Positions 17,946-26,558 of a DNA stretch of 64,000 nt are shown here, in pieces. Position 1 is the first letter of the stretch. Every line of letters begins with the position of its first letter. The stretch covers positions 8,848,377 to 8,912,376 of the forward strand of contig NZ_CP108106.1 in the NCBI RefSeq assembly GCF_041435195.1, given 5' to 3'. Made by a program: the position numbers and the translations under genes. The notes beneath the pieces are model-generated. The model was given only the letters and a program-made list of their open reading frames with translations. It had not been told where the DNA came from and made no database searches. Origin of the DNA: Streptomyces sp. NBC_00224 (GTDB taxonomy: Bacteria; Actinomycetota; Actinomycetes; Streptomycetales; Streptomycetaceae).

Positions 17946-18003
17946 GGCAGATGGTCGGCTCTGGCCGGTCTGCGTTGCGCCGTCGCTGCCGCGTCCTGGC
18001 TGC

Positions 18004-18339
18004 GCAGACCTCCACAGGCTCAGGAGTACCACGGTAGACAGCACCGACCGCGCCCACCTGATCGACTGGTCATGGGCAGCGGTCGGGCCGCCGTGGGTGG
18101 ATGGCGCGCTGTGGGCCATGCGGCTCATCTCCGACGGCGGCCACAGCCCCGAACAAGCTCGCCACCAGGCCCAGCGCATCCCGGCGTTCGCCGCCGCCTC
18201 ACCCCAGGCCGCGCATCTCCTGGCCGACGCCGAAGCCCGCCGCTGGCAGGATCTCAACGACGACGGCGTGCCCGGTGTCGAGTCGGTCACCGAAGGCTCC
18301 CGGCTCTGGGCTGACTTCTGGGCTTCGGCGCAGGGGTGA
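18004..18339 (+). pseudogene. 3' fragment of an APH-family phosphotransferase
   Basis: From about 18004 to the stop at 18339 the frame reads as the C-terminal third of an aminoglycoside-phosphotransferase-fold protein. VDSTDRAHLIDWSWAAVGPPW holds the metal-binding Asp of the IDW motif, and it is followed by the usual ALWAMRLI helix. The nucleotide-binding lobe and HxDxxxxN loop are missing; upstream in the same frame lies the palindrome cluster, which is not coding. The fragment was probably cut when the transfer module or the intron-bearing segment arrived. Confidence 0.5.
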
Positions 18340-18824
18340 AGGCGCCGGCCGGATTCCGCAGGAGCGTCGCTCGGGAGGCATGGATGTTCGAGGACTGGTC
18401 GAACTCCTGGGCCGTGTATCGGAAGTGAATCTTGCACGTAGGGTGTCGGCATGGTGCGTCCTGAAAGCTCCATCAGACCTGCGGGTGCGAGTCCCGCCCG
18501 GGTAGGCACCGGAGCGCCCGGTAGCAGGCCCCAGCTCGTCGGAGAGATCCGGCGGGCCGAGCGGGGTGTCAAGAGCCTCTTCGGAGGGAGCAAGAACACG
18601 GGCCGCAGCGTCAAGCGAATCCTGCAGCCTCGTCACACTCACGATGGAGAAGCCGAGCCGCTCATGTCACGGCGAAGGCCATGTCCGGCGGGCCCTGTTC
18701 CGGGGTCAGCCCGTCGGGTTCTCCCGGGGTAAGGGGAGTGGCACGTGTTCATGGCCTGGTGGGGAACAGGAGAGACCCGTCTGTGCGCGCCCGTCGTCAG
18801 GGCAGAGACCGGAGATATAAGCCG

Positions 18825-19839
18825 ATGGTGAAGTTCTCCGGAGTGCAGCGGGAGTCCGAGGGGGTCGTAGTACCGCCGATCGGCGTGCAACATAACGCGC
18901 CGGGAGGGAAGGGCCCTCACTTTGATCGCGCTGGCGAAGAGGGTAAGCGCAAGGGCATGACCGGGACCGCCCGGTCCAACCACCCCGACGACGGGCACCC
19001 GCAGTGTGCACGAGGACCCGTCCGAGACAACGTGCGAGAACTTCAACGCAAGCTATGGGCTGCTGCAAAGCAGTCTCCGGGCAGACGCTTCCATGCCTTG
19101 TTCGACCGTATCCACCGGGGTGACGTCCTGTGGCGGGCATGGGTGCGTGTGCGTGAGAACCGTGGGGCCGCCGGGGTGGATCGGGTAACCCTGGAGGAAG
19201 TGGAGCGATACGGAGTACACCGGTTCCTCGACGAACTCCGTGACGCCCTGCAAAACGGCTCCTATCGCCCCGCGCCGGCCAGGCGCGTGGAGATCCCCAA
19301 ACCCGATGGAGGCAGGCGCCCCCAAGGCGGCGCTGGAGACGGCCCGCGAGATCTTAAGCGGTCTCGGACTGCAACTGCATCCGGACAAGACCCAGGTGAT
19401 CGATCTCAGGGAGGGCCGGGAAGGTTTCGACTTCCTCGGATGTCATTTTCGCGCCCGCATGTCGGGAAAGCTGTGGGAGCAGAAGCGTGTTCGGCGCTAC
19501 TACCTGCACCGATGGCCGTCCCAGCGGGCGATGAAACGCATCCGGGAGAAGGTCCGGGACCGAACCGGCCGCAACCGATGCGGGACGGACATCCGTGACG
19601 TGATCGCGGACATCAACCCCGTCCTGCGCGGCTGGGGCGGCTACTTCCGGACCGGCAACGCAGCCACCAAGTTCCGCCAGGTTGACGCCTACGTGGAGAA
19701 GCGGCTTCTCGGCCTGATGGTCAAGAAGAGAGGTCGCAACCTCCGCGCCGGACAGATCAGGCAATGGACTGGGGACTGGTTCCGCGGGCATGGGCTGTAC
19801 CGCCTTCGCGGCACGGTCCGATACCCGAAGACCGCGTAA
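18825..19839 (+). pseudogene. ltrA: Group II intron reverse transcriptase/maturase, internal deletion
   Basis: The N-terminal part (ATG 18825) reads through the RT-0/RT-1 region (RRFHALFDRIHRGDVLWRAW, NRGAAGVD, IPKPDGGRRP) up to about 19322. The reading then continues in another frame from PKAALETAREILSGLGLQL to the stop at 19839. In full-length relatives about 140-150 residues separate these points, containing the remaining polymerase motifs and YADD; all of this is gone. The RT-7 region, thumb and X (maturase) domain are intact (LHPDKTQVIDL, GFDFLGCHF, INPVLRGWGGYF). The deletion also shifts the frame, so no single protein is made. Confidence 0.85.
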
Positions 19840-19861
19840 CACAACCAAGAAGATCATCGGT

Positions 19862-19895
19862 AAGCCGTGTGCGGGAAAACCGCACGCACGGATTG
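19862..19895 (+). ncRNA. Group II intron domain V hairpin
   Basis: A 34-base hairpin of the canonical domain V form: GCCGTGTGCGG pairs with CGCACGCACGG around a GAAAA-type terminal loop, preceded by AA and followed by ATTG. Domain V is the catalytic heart of the ribozyme. The helix is undamaged, so the ribozyme may still splice although its protein is broken. Confidence 0.75.
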
Positions 19896-19947
19896 AAAGG
19901 GGACGGAGGAAACGGGCCCGCAAGGAGCACCGCGCCTCCAACTACCA

Positions 19948-20379
19948 ATGTCGCTGAGCCACATAGCCCTCTCGTCCGGACGCTCAATCGAGCTCACCGA
20001 GCTGGGCATGTCCTCGACGTACGGAGGGTTGCTGGAGGGCTACCCGTGCAAGCCCATCAATGACATGAAGGTCAGAGGCCTCCAGTGGCAGGCTGAGCGG
20101 GCGTTTCCCTCCACACCGGTCCATCTGGTTGCCCCCTCCCGCGAGTACCCGGACGAGACCGCCAGGGCCTTCGGCCCCGTTGAGGTACTGCCTTCCGTGG
20201 CCTGCATCGGGGCCTTCCGCTCGACAGCGGTCGCCCCTGAACTCGACCCGGTGCTGCACCGTTCCGCTCTCACCATGGTCTGGTTCCAGTCCAGCTTGGA
20301 GGTTCCGTCGGGCGAGGACGCCGACCTTGTGCTGCGCAGCATTCGCTGGGAGGAGCTGGCGCAGGACTACGAGCTCTAG
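19948..20379 (+). CDS. Conserved hypothetical protein downstream of intron
   Basis: A 143-residue protein with no motif I can name. It has the even composition and ending (EELAQDYEL) of a real Streptomyces protein, and conserved-looking blocks GLLEGYPC and VHLVAPSREYP. The ATG comes 3-6 bases after the 3' end of the group II intron. Its own ribosome site and promoter therefore lie upstream of the intron (GTAGGG near 18440), and normal translation probably depends on splicing. Confidence 0.7.
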   Translation: MSLSHIALSSGRSIELTELGMSSTYGGLLEGYPCKPINDMKVRGLQWQAERAFPSTPVHLVAPSREYPDETARAFGPVEVLPSVACIGAFRSTAVAPELDPVLHRSALTMVWFQSSLEVPSGEDADLVLRSIRWEELAQDYEL

Positions 20380-20503
20380 CGACGGGTGCCAATCCATGGT
20401 CAGCCGCTGGCCAGGCTCGCGGTCATGGCCTGAACGTGGTCTGTCCCGAGCAGTCGCCTGCCAATATGGTGACGGGCCTTGTAGGTCGGCATGGGGAGTT
20501 GCT

Positions 20504-20632
20504 GTGGGCGATCACGAGAAGCCGGACGACGGTCAGGGCGACAAGCTGCCGGGGCAGCCGTGGACCCCGCCGCAAGAGCCGCCCACCACGGATGGTGGTG
20601 CCCCGGGTGGCGGCGGGAAACACGGCAAGTGA
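20504..20632 (+). CDS. 42-aa Asp/Gly/Pro-rich peptide, possible RiPP precursor
   Basis: A GTG start five bases after GGGGAG gives a 42-residue peptide. It is acidic at first (GDHEKPDDGQGDK), Pro-rich in the middle and Gly-rich at the end (GGGGKHGK). Its stop overlaps the GTG of the methyltransferase gene, so the two are translated together. It contains two Asp-Gly pairs, the sites most prone to succinimide/isoaspartate chemistry, which is what PIMT-type enzymes act on. This makes it a candidate substrate of its neighbour. No leader or known precursor family is recognised. Confidence 0.6.
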   Translation: MGDHEKPDDGQGDKLPGQPWTPPQEPPTTDGGAPGGGGKHGK

Positions 20633-21810
20633 GCTGGCGGGAGCTGGTTGCACGCCTCGCCGGGGATGGTGCGCTGTCGCCAGGATGGCGACCGGTGTTC
20701 GAGGAACTGCCGCGGGAGGGGTTCCTGCCCGATGTGGTGTGGCAGCACCACGTGGCCACGGGCACGGTCACGGCGGTCGACCGGAGCGTGGAGCCGGCAC
20801 GGTGGACTGCTGCGGCCGACTCCGCTGACCCGCTGGTGACGCAGTGGGACGACGGCACACACCAGGGGCTGGAGCAGGGGAGGACGGCGTCGTCATCGGC
20901 GTCCGCCCCCTCCGTCGTCGCCGCGATGCTGAAGGATCTCGATGTGCGGCCCGGCCAGCGAGTCCTGGAGGTCGGTACCGGCACGGGCTGGAATGCCGCA
21001 CTCCTGGCGCAACGGCTCGGCGCCGGGGCGGTGACCACGATTGAGGTGGACCCGGCTCTCGCCGACATGGCCCGCATGTCGTTGGAGCGGCATGGTCTGG
21101 GTGGGGTGAGCGTGGTGCGCGGGGACGGCTTTGCCGGATACCGGCCCGGGGCACCGTATGACCGGATCGTCGCCACCTGCGGTGTACGGACCGTCCCGGC
21201 CGCCTGGCTGGAGCAGTGCCGGCCGGGCGGGCGGATCGTGGTGCCCTGGGGCACCCCCTTCACCCGCCTGGAGGCCACCGCCCAGCTAACCCTCTCCCAG
21301 GACGGCCAGAGCGCGAGCGGGCTGTTCACCGGCCTGGTGCAGTTCATGAGCCTGCGAGCCCAGCGCCAGACCGAACCCGCCTACGGGGACTATGTCACCG
21401 CCGAATCCCGGGAGAAGGCAGAACAGAGCACCACCACGCTCACGCTGAACGAGAGCTTCGGAGCAGAGTGGGACATCGGCCGGTTCGTCCTCGGCCTCCT
21501 CATCCCCTCCTGCACGGTCCTCTTCGACTCACCGCAAGACGGCCGCCGTCCGGTATGGCTGTGCGGACTCGGCGCGGACCGGTCGTGGGCCTGTGTCCTC
21601 TTCCGCGACGACGGCGACGAAGCACCGTCCACGGTCTACCAGTACGGCGACCGCCGGCTGTGGGATGAGGCCGAGCGCGCTCATGCCTGGTGGCGCGACC
21701 ACGGCGAGCCGGGCCTCGGCCAGCTCGGCCTGACCGTTGACTGCCACGGCCAGCACACGTGGCTGCGAGCCCCGAGTGAGCCTCTGCCCGCCTTCGCTGG
21801 CCGTCCCTGA
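20629..21810 (+). CDS. PIMT-like protein methyltransferase
   Basis: A 393-residue protein that starts SWREL, as in the long protein-L-isoaspartate methyltransferase homologues of peptide-modifying clusters. The PIMT core is clear: VLEVGTGTGWNAALLAQRLG (SAM site, about residues 109-128), TIEVDP near 135, DGFAGYRPGAPYDRIVATCG near 170, and GGRIVVPWG. A C-terminal extension of about 170 residues is longer than housekeeping PIMT and typical of enzymes that act on ribosomal peptides (lanthipeptide and graspetide systems). The coupled 42-aa peptide upstream is the obvious candidate substrate. No ATP-grasp or lanthionine synthetase gene is next to it. Confidence 0.8.
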   Translation: MSWRELVARLAGDGALSPGWRPVFEELPREGFLPDVVWQHHVATGTVTAVDRSVEPARWTAAADSADPLVTQWDDGTHQGLEQGRTASSSASAPSVVAAMLKDLDVRPGQRVLEVGTGTGWNAALLAQRLGAGAVTTIEVDPALADMARMSLERHGLGGVSVVRGDGFAGYRPGAPYDRIVATCGVRTVPAAWLEQCRPGGRIVVPWGTPFTRLEATAQLTLSQDGQSASGLFTGLVQFMSLRAQRQTEPAYGDYVTAESREKAEQSTTTLTLNESFGAEWDIGRFVLGLLIPSCTVLFDSPQDGRRPVWLCGLGADRSWACVLFRDDGDEAPSTVYQYGDRRLWDEAERAHAWWRDHGEPGLGQLGLTVDCHGQHTWLRAPSEPLPAFAGRP

Positions 21811-21851
21811 CCGGGGACGGCGGCTAGAAGAGGCTGTGTGTCACGCTCTGC

Positions 21852-21871
21852 TTGACCTGTGGGGAGGTCAA
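21852..21871. terminator. Possible bidirectional terminator hairpin
   Basis: TTGACCT and AGGTCAA pair around GTGGGG between two convergent genes. The 7-base stem is weak for a terminator and there is no U run, so this is only a position-based suggestion. Confidence 0.25.
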
Positions 21872-21885
21872 CTGGCCGCGGCCTG

Positions 21886-22275
21886 TCAGAGCGAAAACGC
21901 GGACTGCAGCTCGTCGAGGGTCGGAGGTCCCGGATCGCGAACGGGCTGGCCTACGTCGGATGACCAACTGGGACGCCACCCTTCGACGAAATTCGTGAAG
22001 TCGTTCCGCAGATACCGGGCATCGGTCGGCTTCAGCCGGATCTGTTGACGGCTGTCAGCCCACCAGATTTCGAAATCGGCAACGGTGCCTTCCACCGGCC
22101 ATGCCTCGCTCTCCTCCGGTAGCAGCAAGACGTCGACGAAGCCTCCGACGCTCAGGCCGATATCCACGAAGATCCCGATCGCACCAGGTCGGGGAACCTT
22201 CACCACCGTTCCCTCGAAGACCTGTCCGAAGCGCAGGTTCTTCCGAATCCGAGCCCACTCGTCATCTGTCACCAC
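21886..22275 (-). CDS. S1-domain RNA-binding protein
   Basis: A 129-residue protein. Residues 15-75 form an S1 OB-fold: FGQVFEGTVVKVPRPGAIGIFVDIGLSVGGFVDVLLLP shows the G-VxG-V and FVDIG-xxGFV pattern of S1 domains. The tail is variable. Small single-S1 proteins of this type are common in Streptomyces near DNA-modifying or immunity-like genes; the role here is unknown. Start GTG 22275, with a second GTG one codon on. Confidence 0.7.
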   Translation of the reverse strand: MVTDDEWARIRKNLRFGQVFEGTVVKVPRPGAIGIFVDIGLSVGGFVDVLLLPEESEAWPVEGTVADFEIWWADSRQQIRLKPTDARYLRNDFTNFVEGWRPSWSSDVGQPVRDPGPPTLDELQSAFSL

Positions 22276-22620
22276 GAACGAATCATCGCACCCCTGGCGC
22301 TTCCTGATCTGTTCGCGCCTGACTATGACCAGCGACCTAAGGCCGCTCGTCAGCGGCTTCGGCCGGAGGACTGACCGAGCGGTCTGGACTCCTCACCTGG
22401 CCGCAGCCGGTTCCGGCTTGTATAAGGTCCCGTCGCGGAGCATCGCGAAGGGGACGTCGGCATTGCGGAGCCACGAGAAAGGTAACTCGGGGGGCGCAGC
22501 CTCCCGTGCCGCGTGTCCCTTCGGCCTTTGACCCGTTGTATGCGACGGCGCGACCATCTGGCGCGTCACCGCGTGCGGCACGGCGAGCTTGCGTCGCATC
22601 AACGAACCGGAAGGCCTGCG

Positions 22621-23349
22621 ATGACCGAGCAGCCCTGCGCCGAAGGTGATCACCTCCGTACCGTCGCGATGGGACTCGTGGCGGCCTTCGAGAGTCTGGG
22701 GGCCGAGCACCAGGCCCTGACGGCAGAGGAGAAGGAGACCACCGCCAAAGAGCGCCAGGGCACCGTGCGCCGCATGGTCCAGTCCATCACGGACGCGAGC
22801 CGCACGCTGGTCCACGCGGTCAACCTGCTGGCCCAGGTCCACGGAATGCGGGCCCTGGGCATCGGCAATCAGATGGCGAAGGACGCGGATGGCCGTGCCT
22901 ACAGCCCCCTCTTCGCCCTCGGCAACCCCGACGAGTTGCTCTACGAGACGGCCTCCTGCGTCCAAGTCGTCGCACGGCGCCTGAGCGAGGCGTACCAGCC
23001 GACGAAGAAGTACCCGAGCCTGGCCACCGCCAGGAAGCCGCAGGAGATGAAAACAGTCCTGTCGAGCCTGCGTACAGCGCTCACCGGTCTGTGCGTCGAA
23101 CTGACTGCCCGCAACCTGACGCAGGACGCTGCCGAATCCGATGAACCGACTGACCCTGACCTGACGGAGGGCATTGTCGAATTCGATGAGTGCATCGCCT
23201 TCCTCGATGAGCTGGAGAGCCGGACGTGCGTCGTCCTGCCGGCCCAGGCGGCCGGGCCCACAGCCGACGACGTGACCGCGGCGATCCTCGCCAGTCCGGA
23301 CATCGCCCGTGCGGCTGCCGCCGCGCTGGAGCGCGCAAGCGCCCGATGA
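22621..23349 (+). CDS. Hypothetical soluble protein
   Basis: A 242-residue protein of mainly helical character (long Leu/Ala/Glu/Arg stretches, for example VRRMVQSITDASRTLVHAVNLLAQ) and an acidic C-terminal third. The ATG at 22621 follows GGAAGG and is preferred to the longer open frame, whose upstream part is very Arg-rich and unlike protein. No motif or membrane segment is seen. It is a single-gene unit between two convergent genes. Confidence 0.6.
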   Translation: MTEQPCAEGDHLRTVAMGLVAAFESLGAEHQALTAEEKETTAKERQGTVRRMVQSITDASRTLVHAVNLLAQVHGMRALGIGNQMAKDADGRAYSPLFALGNPDELLYETASCVQVVARRLSEAYQPTKKYPSLATARKPQEMKTVLSSLRTALTGLCVELTARNLTQDAAESDEPTDPDLTEGIVEFDECIAFLDELESRTCVVLPAQAAGPTADDVTAAILASPDIARAAAAALERASAR

Positions 23350-23857
23350 CCTAATGCCTCGCCAGCAGTGGCGCCATGTCGCTGCTGGCGGGTGCCGGAG
23401 CTCGTGCGGATTCCATGAGGTCGCGGAACTTCTTCTCGGATCCGCAAAGGTGGGCGGCTGGCTCATCCCGTACGTGCCCCACTCGTCTGCATAACGCCAG
23501 ATATCCGGCAGGCGCGGACACCTGGGGGGCACTCGCCTGACAGGCCTGACGCACGTTCGGCATCCGAGATCAAAGAGGCCGGTGTGGGCACCGGACGCCG
23601 GGTGCGGGCGACGGGGGAACGTCCGCACCCGGCACACCCCACGCTAGCCGGGCCACGGCGGTGAGCTGAGCGGAAGCACGGCCCACTGACTGAAATCCAC
23701 CGTCAGCGAGGGGGATGGCCGGTCCGCAGCAGCCGGGGCTGCTGCGGGGCGTGGTGGCGAGCCGCGCCGTGCCGGCCATCGTGCGGCATCCGGCCCGCAA
23801 GGGACCAACGGCCCGTAACCGGGTGCCGCGTCTAGGGGGGAGTGGGCACAGATGTGC
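23350..23857. other. Gene-free stretch between convergent genes
   Basis: About 500 bases with no reading frame of coding character on either strand. The only clear structure is a strong hairpin at 23597-23633, described separately. Confidence 0.5.
23597..23633. terminator. Strong hairpin between convergent genes
   Basis: GCCGGGTGCGG (23597-23607) pairs perfectly with CCGCACCCGGC (23623-23633), an 11-base GC-rich stem with a 15-base loop. It lies between the ends of two convergent genes. High-GC actinobacteria often use such stems without a U run, so a bidirectional terminator is likely. Confidence 0.5.
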
Positions 23858-24562
23858 TCACTGCTGGGTTCTGCCCCGTCGCTGGGCGTCCTGCGCGAGG
23901 AGCCGCTTGCGTTTCCACTGACGGCGCCCGCCCTTGTCGGTGATCGCGTCGGGGGTTTCCAGCAGGGGCAGGTTGCCCTGGGAGAGGCTGCTGGAGAAGG
24001 AGTTGACGCTCTTGAATCCCAGCAGTGCCGCGGCTTGCGTCGCTCCCAGGAGCTCGTTGGGGTCGCCGTCGCGGGGGACGTCGGGCAGTGCGGGTGCGGT
24101 GCGCTGGGCGCCGGTGCGCTTGCCGCGGCCGGGCCGGGTGGCCATCCAGTCCAGGAGGGTCTGCACGCGCCACCACTGTCGGAGGTAGGGGTGTTCGGGG
24201 GTGCCGAGTTCTTCGACGACGTCCGGGTCGGGGAAGTAGCCGGGGTGGTCGCGGACGAAGGTGGTGACCTGGTTGGGGTTCTTGTAGCCCAGGAACCTTG
24301 AGGAATCGGCGGCGTTCAGCAGGTCCTGCGGGTCATGGGCGGGCGGGGTGTGCTTGCGCAGTCGTGCCTGCGGCCGCTTGGTGAACCAGTCGGTGACCTG
24401 TGCGTGGTCCCAAAGGCGGGCGCGCCCGCGCATGCCGGCGATCTCGGGGAAGCCGTTTTCAGCGCGGTCGTTGTAGAGGCTGCTGATCCGTGCGGGGGTG
24501 AGGCCCTGTTCGGCCGCGATCTCGGCAGCGTCGGCCAGGCGAGGCGCGCGGCGCGAGGTCAT
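23858..24562 (-). CDS. Putative DNA-binding protein with repeated HTH-like units
   Basis: A 234-residue protein with ATG 24562 after GGAAG. Three similar stretches resemble MerR/excisionase-type winged helices: ADAAEIAAEQGLTPARISSLYND (about 8-30), DLLNAADSSRFLGYKNPNQVTTFV (about 80-103) and ELLGATQAAALLGFKSVNSF (about 172-191). Each fits the substrate-reading helix of a DNA-binding domain, so the protein may be a plasmid regulator. The C-terminus is very basic (GRRQWKRKRLLAQ). Target sites are unknown. Confidence 0.6.
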   Translation of the reverse strand: MTSRRAPRLADAAEIAAEQGLTPARISSLYNDRAENGFPEIAGMRGRARLWDHAQVTDWFTKRPQARLRKHTPPAHDPQDLLNAADSSRFLGYKNPNQVTTFVRDHPGYFPDPDVVEELGTPEHPYLRQWWRVQTLLDWMATRPGRGKRTGAQRTAPALPDVPRDGDPNELLGATQAAALLGFKSVNSFSSSLSQGNLPLLETPDAITDKGGRRQWKRKRLLAQDAQRRGRTQQ

Positions 24563-24685
24563 GGCACGGCTTCCGTCCGGTCGGAGGCGGGCCGGCCCGT
24601 CCGGCTCACAACTCACATAATGGCAGGAGTGAAGGTGGGGGTCCAGTGCGCTGCCCAGGTTTTCCCAGGCAGCCTCGGGAGGGCG

Positions 24686-25027
24686 CTATGGCTCGGGGAT
24701 CAGGCACACACCGCGGCGGGCCGCGTCTTCGGCCATCTGCGTATAGGCCAGGGCCGCCGGCGTCATCGCCCACTCGGCCAGGGCGAGCAGCAGGATCAGC
24801 TCGTCGCGGTCCTGGTCCGCGTCGCACGGCATGCCAGCCGCCGTCGCGGTTGCCAGCAGATCACGGCCGGGCGTCTTGGCGAAGCGGGCCGTCAAGCGGT
24901 CGCGCAGGTCGGCGAAGCCCTGCTCGTACAGCCCGCTCGCTTCGCGCAGGAGCAGCTCCAGGTCCTCGCCGTGGCGGGCCGGTGCGGCTGCGGCGAGGTC
25001 GAGAATGCGCTGCGTGGTCGTCGTCAT
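24686..25027 (-). CDS. Hypothetical helical protein
   Basis: A 113-residue protein, mostly helical, starting MTTTTQRILDLAAAAPARHG. No motif is recognised. It lies 17 bases after the PP-loop gene, so the two are probably co-transcribed. The upstream ribosome site is weak (AAAGG, distant), which suggests coupling or a low expression level. Confidence 0.55.
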   Translation of the reverse strand: MTTTTQRILDLAAAAPARHGEDLELLLREASGLYEQGFADLRDRLTARFAKTPGRDLLATATAAGMPCDADQDRDELILLLALAEWAMTPAALAYTQMAEDAARRGVCLIPEP

Positions 25028-25044
25028 CGACAGCAGTATGCCTT

Positions 25045-26103
25045 TCACCCCGGAGTGCGGGGGATTGCGGGAGGTCGCCTGGGGGAGCAGCCGTCGCATG
25101 GCGTGTGCTGGGTGTGCCGGGCCAGGTCGGGCTGTTTGCGGGGCGTGCTGTTGAGTGCGGTGCGGACCTGCTGCTGGAGGGAGGTGAACTCTGGTCCGTC
25201 GTCCGGGCAGACGACGCCGGGTTCGGGGGCCTCGCAGGTTCGGGCGTGGCGGATGAGGTCGGTGATGCGCCAGTCGGGCCGGAAGCTGTCCCCCCGTGCT
25301 TGCTCGACTTCGGCGTACAGGTCGGCCAGCCGCGGCCGCCGGGCGACAGCCAGCAGCACGTCGCGGCGGGCAGCGAAGACGCAGAGTGAGCAGGAGCAGC
25401 GGGAGGTGCCGGACCAGTCGCCCGCGCCGGGCACCGAGTCGTAGGTCCAGCTATAGGGCACGTTCGCGTCGCTGTGCCAGGCCTTGACCGCGGCGGTCGG
25501 CCAGTCCTTGATGGGCAGCCACTCGTCCACGACGCGTGCGCCGTTGGCCTGCACGGTGCGCCAGGCCGCACGCTTCCTTCGGTCGGGCCCCTCGTCGCTG
25601 CGCAGCCCCATGACCTTGAGAATCCGCACCGGTCGGCCGAGCTCGCGCCGCAGGCGGCGGACGATCGGTGTCCAGGCGCTGGAGACCACGCTCTCCTTGG
25701 CGCTCTTGCGGCAGTACGGGCTGCCCAGGCGTGGGAAGCGCCCGTACGCCGCGATCTCGGTCAGCAGTGCGCGCGGCATCCGCGTGCCGTCGGGGCCGGC
25801 CATCGTGCGGGTGACCTCCAGGTGCCGGTCGGGAGGTAGCCCGAAGGCGGCGCTGTGCAGGGCGGCGAGCTCGGACACGCCCGGGTAGCGGGTGCCGTCG
25901 AAGACGACGGGGGGCCATTCCAGGGCGCCGAGGCTGGAGTGGTAGGAGATCACCCGGGTTTCCACCCCGGCGGCCTGGGCGGCGTCCATGAACACGGCCA
26001 TCATGGCCGCGCTGTCCTTGCCGCCGGACAGCTGGGGAGCGAGCAGGTCATAGGACGAGAGATCGGGTGTGCTGGAGGGGTGGTTGACGGGGCGCGCAGG
26101 CAT
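25045..26103 (-). CDS. PAPS-reductase-like PP-loop ATPase
   Basis: A 352-residue protein. The PP-loop APQLSGGKDSAAMM (about residues 22-35) marks it as an adenine-nucleotide alpha-hydrolase of the PAPS reductase family. Distal cysteines (PYCRKSAKE near 125, CSCSLCVFAARRD near 235, CDGC near the end) could bind a metal or Fe-S cluster. ATG 26103 follows GGAG at five bases and is preferred to the longer frame. Plasmid and phage members of this family take part in sulphur transfer or DNA modification (DndC-like) as well as unknown reactions; no dnd partner genes are present. A second, divergent member lies at 48.5-49.7 kb. Confidence 0.78.
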   Translation of the reverse strand: MPARPVNHPSSTPDLSSYDLLAPQLSGGKDSAAMMAVFMDAAQAAGVETRVISYHSSLGALEWPPVVFDGTRYPGVSELAALHSAAFGLPPDRHLEVTRTMAGPDGTRMPRALLTEIAAYGRFPRLGSPYCRKSAKESVVSSAWTPIVRRLRRELGRPVRILKVMGLRSDEGPDRRKRAAWRTVQANGARVVDEWLPIKDWPTAAVKAWHSDANVPYSWTYDSVPGAGDWSGTSRCSCSLCVFAARRDVLLAVARRPRLADLYAEVEQARGDSFRPDWRITDLIRHARTCEAPEPGVVCPDDGPEFTSLQQQVRTALNSTPRKQPDLARHTQHTPCDGCSPRRPPAIPRTPG

Positions 26104-26159
26104 GTCGGCTCCATGGTGGCCATGGGTGGCTGGTGAGAGGGGAGGGGAAGGGCGGCGGC

Positions 26160-26288
26160 TCACATTGCTGGTGGTTGGGAGTCGGCCCGCTTGGGGTACG
26201 GCCGCACGACGGGCAGACCGATGCCGATCTCCTCCCGTTCGCGGCGGGCCCGGCCGAGCCGGAACACGAAGCGGTGTTCTGTGGACAT
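26160..26288 (-). CDS. 42-aa basic protein
   Basis: A short frame from ATG 26288 to 26160 with the sequence character of a small folded or disordered basic protein (FRLGRARREREEIGI). It precedes the PP-loop gene by 57 bases on the same strand and may lead that operon. Unknown function. Confidence 0.4.
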   Translation of the reverse strand: MSTEHRFVFRLGRARREREEIGIGLPVVRPYPKRADSQPPAM

Positions 26289-26330
26289 ACGCTGTGTTGC
26301 CTCATGTCGTGTTGCGGCTGAGGGAGTCAA

Positions 26331-26496
26331 GTGGCGTACGAATGGGGGCTTTTCTGGGTTGGTGACGGGGGCGATCCTGTCGGAGGCCGACCCGTCCCTG
26401 GCTGGGAGGACTTGGAGGCGCGGGAGCGGGTGCTCGGGCTGCGCGAGCGGCAGCCGATCCTCGTCTCGCCGGATGGCCGGGTGGATCCTCGACTTA
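26331..26496 (+). pseudogene. 5' fragment of integrase gene split by IS
   Basis: GTG 26331 opens a frame (start AYEWGLFWVGDG, then ILVSPDGRVDPRL) that is cut by an IS5-like element after the target triplet TTA at 26494-26496. Removing the element plus one TTA restores one 470-codon frame with the recombinase sequence that resumes at 27383. The fragment alone has no function. Confidence 0.7.
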
Positions 26497-26558
26497 CTGG
26501 CCCTAACAAAAGGCCGTTGATCATGTGACTGTTGGCTTGTCGGCTCGTTGGTTTGGTC

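Larger units (their letters stand above)
18454..19945 (+). mobile_element. Group II intron with deleted reverse transcriptase
   Basis: The 5' end is placed at GTGCG (18454), the usual start of bacterial group II introns. A structured, non-coding domain I-III stretch follows, then an intron-encoded protein in domain IV (18825-19839), a good domain V at 19862-19895, and a domain VI-like stem. The intron ends in an AC dinucleotide at 19942 or 19945. The 3' boundary lies 3-6 bases before the ATG of the next gene, so the insertion sits in that gene's leader. The protein lacks its polymerase core, so new mobility would need an enzyme supplied in trans; splicing may still occur. Confidence 0.8.

Noticed and set aside
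18101..18505. 134-codon plus frame before the intron
   Set aside because: Most of it is a shadow of the phosphotransferase remnant and it continues into the intron; no independent gene.
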